Shown here piece after piece: positions 1 through 5,349 of a DNA stretch of 6,261 nt. The notes under the pieces were generated by a model. That model worked only from the letters and a program-made list of their open reading frames with translations. It did not search any database and was not told the DNA's origin. Within the stretch, counting starts at the first letter, position 1. Each line of letters starts with the position of its first letter. This stretch comes from SG8-40 sp035528435 (GTDB lineage: Bacteria > Pseudomonadota > Gammaproteobacteria > Burkholderiales > Eutrophovitaceae): contig DATKYN010000018.1 of NCBI GenBank assembly GCA_035528435.1, positions 1 through 6,261 of the forward strand. Direction: 5' to 3'. The position numbers were made by a program, and so were the translations under genes.

Positions 1-418
1 TCACGCCCGGGGAGCCGATCCATGAAATGTGGATCAGGCTGACCGTAGACATCGATCTGAACGTCAAGGATGTTGAGGCCAGGACCGTCTGGGGCCGTTC
101 CACATTTGCGGCGATATCGCGCCAGCGTTTAAGCGCCTCAAGGGACTGACCATCAAACACGGCTGGACACAGAAAACGCGCGAGCTGCTGGGCGGTACCA
201 AAGGCTGTACGCACATGGTGGAATTGCTGGGTCCGATTGCCACTACGGCGTTCCAGACAATCTATGGCGAGCGGGTCGCCCGCGACAAGCGCGAAGGCCG
301 CAACGAAAAACCGGCGCTCATCGGCTCGTGTCACGCTTACGCGCCCGACAGCCGGGTCGTGGCGATCCGCCATCCCGAGCACTACACCGGTCCGAAGAAA
401 AGCGCCGCGGGTTCGTGA
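1..418 (+). pseudogene. DUF2889 family protein, 3' part, frameshifted
   Basis: This is the C-terminal part of a DUF2889 protein, a bacterial family of unknown function; the 5' end lies outside the window. Reading from base 3, one frame gives a stretch containing EPIHEMWIRLTVDIDLNVKD and VEARTVWG. Continuity then jumps to the frame of base 95, which reads PFHICGDIAPAFKRLKGL and, later, GCTHMVELLGPIATTAFQTI, ending at the TGA at 416-418. The shift sits in the run TGGGGCC (90-96): the Gly codon after VW has only two bases (93-94), and one extra base would restore the whole family-like sequence. Without it, the upstream frame ends at a TGA at 147-149. Both halves read as genuine family sequence, so the damage is recent or is a base-calling error in a G/C run. 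No catalytic residues are known to me and I assign no function. The family call comes from recognising the conserved sequence, without a search. Confidence 0.75.
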
Positions 419-422
419 ACTG

Positions 423-443
423 TCGGGCCGCACTGCGGCCCGA
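423..443. terminator. GC-rich hairpin between convergent genes
   Basis: A perfect 9-bp inverted repeat, TCGGGCCGC / GCGGCCCGA, flanks a 3-nt loop (ACT). It lies in the 27-nt gap between the DUF2889 stop and the cupin stop, which point toward each other. The position suits a bidirectional transcription stop or an RNA 3'-end stabiliser. There is no clear U-tract on either strand, so it is not a textbook intrinsic terminator. Confidence 0.45.
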
Positions 444-445
444 TC

Positions 446-730
446 TCAGCGTCGGTAGCCGAATAACCAGTGGCTGGTGCTGTCGCCCCGATTGCGTACC
501 GTGTGCAGCGCACCGGCCGGAATCAATAGTTCTTCTCCGGCTTCTGGACGGTAGGTTTTTCCGCCAAACTCGAACTCGACGTCACCGTCGATTGTCATCA
601 CGAGTTCATCGACTTCGTGCACGAAGTCGGCCCACACCTGCCCGGGCGGGTCGGTCCAGACTTCGCAACTGAAACCCCGAGAGTGCCAGTCGGCTGCAAT
701 TTTCGACGTGTCGGGCCGTTGTCCGTTCAC
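446..730 (-). CDS. Small single-domain cupin protein
   Basis: The gene encodes 94 residues forming a single cupin beta-barrel with no signal peptide or membrane segment, so the product is probably cytoplasmic. Cupin motif 1 is recognisable around H38-E39-V40-D41-E42 followed by G49; the first His of the usual HxH pair is replaced by Phe36. Motif 2 is well preserved: G65, P71-A72-G73, H76 and N80. H38, E42 and H76 could bind a metal, but with one usual ligand missing, metal binding is uncertain. The start is GTG at 728-730, with a possible ribosome site AAGGG ten bases upstream that overlaps the stop of the preceding gene. The start lies 13 nt after the stop of the substrate-binding-protein gene, so the two are probably cotranscribed. 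Cupins this small range from sugar isomerases to small-molecule sensors, and no substrate can be named. Confidence 0.88.
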   Translation of the reverse strand: MNGQRPDTSKIAADWHSRGFSCEVWTDPPGQVWADFVHEVDELVMTIDGDVEFEFGGKTYRPEAGEELLIPAGALHTVRNRGDSTSHWLFGYRR

Positions 731-743
731 TCTTGTTTTGCCC

Positions 744-1616
744 TTACTCCGCGTCGATCCAGTAGTCGATGGTATGCGGGTGCATCGTCATCCATACGCG
801 GGCCGCTTCGCGTGGCGAAAACCCCTCGACGTTGACCATGTAATCGAGTTCGGTGATCCATTTCACCGAAAATTCCATGCGCTCGAGGATGGCGAAAATA
901 TGTTTCGGAATTTTCTTTCTGGCTGACTTGTGGGCAACCAGCCAGGCTGTGTCGGCTTCGCCAAGGATGTTCTCCGGTTCCTCGAGGATGCGCAACTTCG
1001 CGACCTTGTTGAGGTATTGCGGTTGCCACAAAGGCATCACGAACCAGTTCTGCGCTTCGGTATTGGTATTGAAGGCGTCGATCCAGTCTTTCGCCTTGCC
1101 GGGGGCGAGTTCGTAGCCAGCCTGTTGCAGCCCGTAATGCTCCATCAATGATTTCGAGCGCATCATCAGACCGGAGTCCGCACCCGGACCACGAATCGTC
1201 TTTTGCATTTTCGCCGCAACCTGTGGCTTGGCCAGATCGGCCACGCTCTTCACTTCGGATTCCGGAACGTAGTCAGGCACCGCCCAGAACAGCTTCGCGT
1301 CGGAATACAGGGGGGTGACCAGTGTCAGGTTTTCGCTGAATTCCTCCCAGTATTGCTGGTGCGTATTCGGTAGCCAGGCCGCTACGAACAGATCGAACTC
1401 CCCTTCGGCAAGCAGCGGATACATGATGCTGTGCGGACCCTTTTTCATCGCGACGTTGTAACCGGAGCGTTCCAGCACACTCTGGAAAACCGCAGCGGTT
1501 GCCTCATAGAAAGAAAGATTCACATGGCCTATCACGACCGTTCTTGCGTGAACGCCGGTCGAGATGAGTAGCGCAGCGCCCAGCGCCGTGCACAGCAAAC
1601 GTGACAGAAATTTCAT
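744..1616 (-). CDS. Periplasmic glycine betaine/choline-type ABC transporter substrate-binding protein (OpuAC family)
   Basis: The gene encodes 290 residues. It begins with a Sec signal peptide: Lys2/Arg6, a hydrophobic core at about residues 7-19, and likely cleavage after VHA at residue 24. There is no lipobox, so the mature protein should be soluble in the periplasm. The mature part follows the OpuAC fold for quaternary-amine solutes: VVIGHVN at 27-33, GEFDLFVAAWLPNTH at 72-86, a hinge region around RGPGADSGLM (142-151), and MPLWQPQYL at 194-202. W81 and W197 sit where this family places aromatic cage residues around a trimethylammonium group, so betaine, choline or a related ligand is likely; the exact ligand is not readable. 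The ATG at 1614-1616 is chosen because AAGGAG lies nine bases upstream and the signal peptide begins there. An in-frame TTG at 1697 would add 27 non-signal residues and is rejected. No permease or ATPase gene is in the window. The cupin gene follows after 13 nt. Confidence 0.9.
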   Translation of the reverse strand: MKFLSRLLCTALGAALLISTGVHARTVVIGHVNLSFYEATAAVFQSVLERSGYNVAMKKGPHSIMYPLLAEGEFDLFVAAWLPNTHQQYWEEFSENLTLVTPLYSDAKLFWAVPDYVPESEVKSVADLAKPQVAAKMQKTIRGPGADSGLMMRSKSLMEHYGLQQAGYELAPGKAKDWIDAFNTNTEAQNWFVMPLWQPQYLNKVAKLRILEEPENILGEADTAWLVAHKSARKKIPKHIFAILERMEFSVKWITELDYMVNVEGFSPREAARVWMTMHPHTIDYWIDAE

Positions 1617-1625
1617 ATCGCCGAT

Positions 1626-1631
1626 CTCCTT
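1626..1631 (-). promoter_or_regulatory. Shine-Dalgarno site deciding the start of the substrate-binding-protein gene
   Basis: On the minus strand AAGGAG lies nine bases before the ATG at 1616. It is the strongest ribosome-binding site in the window and fixes the start immediately before the signal peptide. Upstream, in the 129-nt gap after the GST gene, I see no convincing -35/-10 pair. Confidence 0.75.
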
Positions 1632-1707
1632 TGGTGGAATTTTTTCGAGTGCCGGGTAGGCGGTAATTAGTGGCTGGTCTGGGAGCGCGAATTCCAATAC
1701 CGGATCA

Positions 1708-1735
1708 GAGCGACTGCCGGTTCGGAGCGACTGCC
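1708..1735. repeat. Short direct repeat GAGCGACTGCC, two copies, 17-nt period
   Basis: GAGCGACTGCC occurs at 1708-1718 and again at 1725-1735. With flanks included, 13 of 15 aligned bases match. The pair lies in the gap between the GST stop and the binding-protein start, about 91-119 nt upstream of that ATG. It could be a tandem operator for a regulator of the transporter-type gene or a chance local duplication. The repeat is directly visible; any regulatory role is inference. Confidence 0.5.
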
Positions 1736-1745
1736 CGAATCCTGC

Positions 1746-2381
1746 TCAGGTCAGTGGTTTCGTTGCAATCTTTCTATAGCAGGGCCGTTGGTTCAGCGTT
1801 TCGAACCAGCGCATCAGCGAGGGGTATTTCGGTCGGACTCTTGTTAACAGTTCTTCTGGCAACGCGAGCCACCGCCATACGGCGCAACCCATCGGGATGT
1901 CGCCCATGCTGAACCGGTCTCCGGCGATGTGGGTCCGGGTGGCGAGATGCTGATCGAGATACCCCAGCAGCTCGGCGCTTCGGTCGAACGAACGCGCGAT
2001 CGCTGCGGCATCGCGCTGCTCAGGGGGTGTGCGTACCAGATTCCAGAACAAAGGCCGGAACGCCGGCCAGAAGGTCGTGTTGGCCCAGTCCATCCACCGG
2101 TCGGCTTCGACACGGATGGCCAGATCGACCGGCCACAGATCACCGGCGCTGTGTTTTGCAGTGAGGTAGCGGACAATCGCGTTCGACTCCCACAACACCA
2201 GGCCATCGACTTCAACCGTGGGCACCAGACCGTTCGGATTCATTGCCCGGTACTGCGGCGTGTCGACGATGCCAAACTGGCCGCCGGCATCGACGCGTTC
2301 GTAGGGCAGGCCGAGTTCCTCGCAGGCCCAAAGTACTTTCTCGACATTGACCGAGTTGTCCCGTCCCCAGATTTTCAGCAT
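1746..2381 (-). CDS. Cytosolic glutathione S-transferase family protein
   Basis: The gene encodes 211 residues, normal for a bacterial cytosolic GST that conjugates or reduces small molecules with glutathione. The N-terminal thioredoxin-like domain (about 1-80) opens with MLKIWGRDNSVNVEKVLWAC; S10 or N12 in this first loop is the likely thiol-activating position. NPNGLVPT at 48-55 carries the conserved cis-proline (P54), and E65-S66 in WESNAIVRYL binds the glutathione gamma-glutamyl group. The helical C-terminal domain contains the folding N-cap box S158-M-G-D161 after AGDRF. The substrate cannot be read from sequence. The ATG (2379-2381) lies nine bases after the nudC stop, so GST and nudC are probably cotranscribed; the ribosome site is weak. 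Similar bacterial proteins are usually annotated only as GST family members, and I give no symbol. Confidence 0.93.
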   Translation of the reverse strand: MLKIWGRDNSVNVEKVLWACEELGLPYERVDAGGQFGIVDTPQYRAMNPNGLVPTVEVDGLVLWESNAIVRYLTAKHSAGDLWPVDLAIRVEADRWMDWANTTFWPAFRPLFWNLVRTPPEQRDAAAIARSFDRSAELLGYLDQHLATRTHIAGDRFSMGDIPMGCAVWRWLALPEELLTRVRPKYPSLMRWFETLNQRPCYRKIATKPLT

Positions 2382-2390
2382 CGTCGGTCT

Positions 2391-3239
2391 TTACCCGCCA
2401 TTTTTCAGTTCGTTCAGCGTTGCATCGATGAGGCGCCGCGAAATGCTGATGGTGCTTGGCAGTTTTTCGGGCAGGCGGTCGAGACTGAACCAGTCGGCCG
2501 CCTCGATTTCCACAGGGTCAGGAATAATTTCACCCTCAACATAGTCGGCGTGAAAGGCGATCATCAGTGAATGCGGGAACGGCCACGGCTGGCTCGCGAA
2601 ATACCGGATATTGCTAATCTCGATACTGACCTCCTCGCGCACTTCGCGAACGATGGTCTGCTCCAGGGTTTCGCCGGGTTCGGTGAAGCCGGCCAGGGCG
2701 GAAAACATACCCGGCGGAAAATGCGGCGAACGCGCCAGCAGGATCTCCGGCCCACGCCGCACCAGCACCATGATGGCTGGTGCGATGCGCGGGTAATGCA
2801 GTTGCGCGCACGATGGGCACACGCGCGAGCGTTCCCCTTCCTTGAGCACGGTAGCGGTGCCGCAACGACCGCAAAACTGGTGGGATCGATCCCAGTCGAC
2901 GATCTGGAATGCGCGTCCCGCCAGCGCAAAAACAGTATCGTCAAGCGCGCCAAACAGGGCACGCAATCCCGACCATTGCATTCCGGCAGGTGCAGGCGTG
3001 GCGTCTTCTACTTCGGCAGCGAAGCAGTGCCGGCCCGACAGGTTGCCTAGGTACTGTGAGCGCAGCTCAGTCAGTCCCAGTTCGTTCAGATCGCGAACGA
3101 CGGGTGCTTCCACGCCGCGTGTGCTGTGTGACACCAGAAGGTGGTTGCCCATGTAGACGAACCACAACGCGGGCTGGTCCAGTTTCTCCGGCGCTGCGTA
3201 CGACGCGACGAAGTCCTTCGGTGCCGACAGGATCATCAT
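2391..3239 (-). CDS. nudC: NAD(+)/NADH diphosphatase NudC
   Basis: The gene encodes 282 residues of a Nudix hydrolase that splits NADH or NAD into NMN(H) and AMP; family members also remove NAD caps from RNA. The order is an N-terminal NudC-like domain (about 1-115), a zinc ribbon with C123, C126, C141 and C144, and the Nudix domain. The Nudix box spans G184-I206 with E190, R198, E199, E202 and E203 in place, so the metal-binding glutamates are intact. The usual Gly before the last hydrophobic residue is Ser205. The NudC hallmark SQPWPFPHS is at 216-224 and separates this enzyme from other Nudix proteins. The length is slightly above the 257 residues of the E. coli enzyme. Two adjacent ATG codons (3239 and 3236) could start translation, and no strong ribosome site distinguishes them. 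The gene follows lpdA after 94 nt and precedes GST by nine. Confidence 0.96.
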   Translation of the reverse strand: MMILSAPKDFVASYAAPEKLDQPALWFVYMGNHLLVSHSTRGVEAPVVRDLNELGLTELRSQYLGNLSGRHCFAAEVEDATPAPAGMQWSGLRALFGALDDTVFALAGRAFQIVDWDRSHQFCGRCGTATVLKEGERSRVCPSCAQLHYPRIAPAIMVLVRRGPEILLARSPHFPPGMFSALAGFTEPGETLEQTIVREVREEVSIEISNIRYFASQPWPFPHSLMIAFHADYVEGEIIPDPVEIEAADWFSLDRLPEKLPSTISISRRLIDATLNELKNGG

Positions 3240-3278
3240 GTGTGCTTACCGCGCAGGTAATTGACTGGCGGTGCGCAA

Positions 3279-3306
3279 GCGGGCGCTGGCGTTACGCCGT
3301 GCCCGC
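3279..3306 (-). other. Imperfect hairpin in the lpdA-nudC gap
   Basis: An outer 6-bp stem (GCGGGC / GCCCGC) encloses a small internal loop, an inner 4-bp stem (GGCG / CGCC) and a 3-nt loop. It begins 27 nt beyond the lpdA stop and ends 39 nt before the nudC start. No U-tract follows on the minus strand, so it may be an RNA processing or stability element, a Rho-associated 3' structure, or chance in GC-rich DNA. Confidence 0.35.
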
Positions 3307-3333
3307 AGAATCCACGTTGCTGCCGTCATCGAT

Positions 3334-5139
3334 TCAGCGTTTCTTCGGCATGTACAAGTCGGTAATCGAGCCTTCAGCGATTTCTGCCGCAAAGAAAACC
3401 GTTTCGGACAATGTCGGGTGCGGGTGGATGGTCAGACCGATGTCTTCGGCGTCGGCGCCCATTTCGAGCGCCAGCACCGTCTCGGCAATCAGTTCGCCGG
3501 CGTTTGGTCCGACCATGCCGGCGCCCAGCAGGCGCTTGCTGGTTTTATCGAACAGAAGCTTGGTCATCCCTTCGTCGCGTGCTGTAGCCAGCGCGCGCCC
3601 GCTCGCGGCCCACGGGAAGGAGGCTTTCTCGAAGGCAATACCCTCGGCCTTGGCCTGCGTTTCGGTCAACCCCATCCAGGCGATCTCGGGGTCGGTATAG
3701 GCGACGGAGGGAATGGTGCGCGCATCGAAAGCGCGTTTGTGTCCGGCGATGACTTCCGCCGCGAGCTTGCCTTCGTGCGTTGCCTTGTGCGCCAGCATCG
3801 GCTCGCCGACGACGTCGCCGATGGCGTAAATGTGCCCGACATTGGTTCGCATTTGTTTATCGACCGGAATGAAGCCGCGCTCGTTGACTGTGACACCGGC
3901 CGCATCTGCACCGATCGACCCTCCGTTGGGGCGGCGGCCGACGGCCAGCAGCACACGGTCGTAGACTTGCGGTTCGGGCGCGTTGTCGCCTTCAAAAGTT
4001 GCCTTGAGTCCGTTCTTCTGGGCGGTCAGTGCGGTGACTTTGGTCTTGACGTAAATGCCTTCGTAGCGTTTCTCCAGGCGCTTGTGCAGTGGACGGATCA
4101 GGTCGCGGTCTGCGCCGGGAATCAGGCTGTCCGCGAGTTCGACAACGGAGATCTTGGTCCCCAGCGCGTCGTACACGGTTGCCATTTCCAGCCCGATGAT
4201 GCCGCCGCCAATGACCAGCATGCTTTTCGGCAGCTCGGTGAGCTTAAGCGCATCGGTGGAGTCCATCAGGCGTGAGTCGTCGTAAGGCAGCCCGGGAATG
4301 CGGGCGACCTGGGAGCCGGCGGCGATAATCGCGGAGTCGAAAGAAACTTTCTTGACGCCGTCGGCCGTTTCAACCTCGATCATGCGGGGCGACACGAATT
4401 TTCCAGTCCCATGCACGACCTGTACTTTTCGCTGCTTGGCGAGGCCGCCAAGTCCGCGTGTCAGTCGTTCGACGACGCTGTTTTTCCAGCCGCGCAGTTT
4501 GTCGATTTCGATCTTCGGTTTCGAAAACGCCAGACCCAGTTCCTTCATTTCCTCGGCTTCCGAAATCACCTTTGCTGCGTGCAGCAATGCCTTTGAAGGA
4601 ATGCAGCCGACGTTGAGGCAGACGCCGCCGAGCGATTCATAGCGCTCGATCAGCACCACTTGCAGCCCGAGATCGGCGGCACGAAATGCCGCCGTGTAGC
4701 CCCCCGGCCCGGAGCCGAGCACCACCACCTGACCGTGGATATCTCCCTTGTCGCCGGCGGCCAATGGCGCCGCTGCTTGTGGCGCTGAAGCGGCTTCGGC
4801 TGCAGGCGGTTGGGCCGGGGCCGTCGTCGCAGCTGCTAGCGCTGGTGCGGTTGCAGCAGCCTTGCTTTCTGGTTCTGGCTTCTGTTGCACTACTTTGGCG
4901 ACGGCGGTTTCGAGCGTGAGGATCAGGCTGCCTTCGGATACCTTGTCGTCGAGCTTTACTTTCAGTTCCTTGACCACACCGTCTTCAGGTGCCGGCACGT
5001 CCATGGTCGCTTTATCCGACTCCAGCGTAACCAGCGAGTCTTCTTTTTCAACTTGATCGCCCGGCTTGACGAGCAGTTCAATGACGGGAACGTCCTTGAA
5101 ATCGCCGATGTCCGGGACTTTCACTTCAATCAGTGGCAT
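3334..5139 (-). CDS. lpdA: Dihydrolipoyl dehydrogenase (E3) with N-terminal lipoyl domain
   Basis: The gene encodes 601 residues. The flavoenzyme reoxidises dihydrolipoamide of 2-oxo-acid dehydrogenase complexes, passing electrons to NAD+. An N-terminal lipoyl domain (1-80) carries the lipoylation site K43 in LESDKATMD. An Ala/Pro-rich flexible linker spans about 84-128. The E3 core follows: FAD-binding GSGPGG at 142-147 with E165, the redox-active disulfide C174/C179 in GGVCLNVGCIPSK, the NAD-binding GGGIIG at 311-316, a second FAD site AIGDVVGEP, and the catalytic pair H574/E579 in HPHPTLSE. All key residues are present. ATG at 5137-5139 is preferred because the family sequence begins MPLIEVKVPDIG; a TTG at 5163 would add eight unrelated residues. 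This fused form is typical of the pyruvate dehydrogenase E3 in Beta- and some Gammaproteobacteria, where it commonly follows aceE-aceF. Here proA lies upstream instead, so the complex it serves is inferred. Confidence 0.97.
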   Translation of the reverse strand: MPLIEVKVPDIGDFKDVPVIELLVKPGDQVEKEDSLVTLESDKATMDVPAPEDGVVKELKVKLDDKVSEGSLILTLETAVAKVVQQKPEPESKAAATAPALAAATTAPAQPPAAEAASAPQAAAPLAAGDKGDIHGQVVVLGSGPGGYTAAFRAADLGLQVVLIERYESLGGVCLNVGCIPSKALLHAAKVISEAEEMKELGLAFSKPKIEIDKLRGWKNSVVERLTRGLGGLAKQRKVQVVHGTGKFVSPRMIEVETADGVKKVSFDSAIIAAGSQVARIPGLPYDDSRLMDSTDALKLTELPKSMLVIGGGIIGLEMATVYDALGTKISVVELADSLIPGADRDLIRPLHKRLEKRYEGIYVKTKVTALTAQKNGLKATFEGDNAPEPQVYDRVLLAVGRRPNGGSIGADAAGVTVNERGFIPVDKQMRTNVGHIYAIGDVVGEPMLAHKATHEGKLAAEVIAGHKRAFDARTIPSVAYTDPEIAWMGLTETQAKAEGIAFEKASFPWAASGRALATARDEGMTKLLFDKTSKRLLGAGMVGPNAGELIAETVLALEMGADAEDIGLTIHPHPTLSETVFFAAEIAEGSITDLYMPKKR

Positions 5140-5161
5140 GTCGATTCTTTTTGTAAGGCGC

Positions 5162-5206
5162 AAAAAAATTAAAAATCAGCCGGTGAATGGTTCCGGAGCC
5201 CGACTG
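5162..5206 (-). terminator. Terminator-like hairpin with U-tract upstream of lpdA
   Basis: On the minus strand a 7-bp stem, CAGUCGG pairing with CCGGCUG (one G-U pair; arms at 5200-5206 and 5177-5183), encloses a 16-nt loop. It runs straight into AUUUUUAAUUUUUUU (5176-5162). The U-rich tail is convincing, but the long loop makes the stem only moderately stable. It could end transcription from proA. It finishes 22 nt before the lpdA ATG, so the same A/T-rich stretch might instead supply a -10-like TTTAAT (5168-5173), or the element could attenuate lpdA. Confidence 0.4.
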
Positions 5207-5349
5207 CTCATTGGCAAGGTTACCAGTGTAACGGTGACTGGCGCTTGCGGATTACCGAATCCGGGTCGGTCAACACCTTGCGACCGAAAACTTTCTGCCT
5301 GCACCACGGCGTATTGCCGCCGTAAAAACATGCCCTGCCGCGTTTCGCT
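5207..5349. other. proA-lpdA spacer with small dyads, no supported gene
   Basis: This is the rest of the 210-nt gap between the proA stop and lpdA. It holds three short perfect inverted repeats: GTTAC-CAGT-GTAAC (5219-5232), CGGATT-ACCG-AATCCG (5248-5263) and ACGGCG-TATTGC-CGCCGT (5306-5323). The last is bordered by an A-tract on the plus strand, the wrong orientation for a minus-strand terminator. The first two could be protein-binding sites or small hairpins. No recognisable promoter pair or known operator consensus was found. Confidence 0.3.

Noticed and set aside
1617..1697. In-frame N-terminal extension of the binding protein from a TTG at 1697.
   Set aside because: It would bury the signal peptide 27 residues inside the protein, while the ATG at 1616 has an excellent Shine-Dalgarno sequence.
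1691..1745. Possible promoter (TTGGAA with TAATTA) upstream of the binding-protein gene.
   Set aside because: The spacing is about 22 nt, too long for a sigma-70 promoter, and no alternative pair fits.
1929..2570. Plus-strand open frame (213 codons) opposite GST and nudC.
   Set aside because: It runs across two well-supported minus-strand genes and their junction, with no domain and no ribosome-site evidence.
3271..4275. Long plus-strand open frame (334 codons) opposite lpdA.
   Set aside because: It is antisense to the strongly supported E3 core and is a by-product of GC-rich codon bias; its translation shows no recognisable motif.
5140..5163. In-frame extension of LpdA from a TTG at 5163.
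   Set aside because: The family N-terminus begins at the ATG at 5139, and the extra eight residues do not resemble the lipoyl domain.
5176..5331. Minus-strand reading frame of 51 codons (ATG at 5331, TGA at 5176) in the proA-lpdA spacer.
   Set aside because: No usable ribosome site (AGGG only two bases before ATG), no recognisable domain, and its end overlaps the terminator-like stem. It fits a chance open frame in GC-rich DNA.
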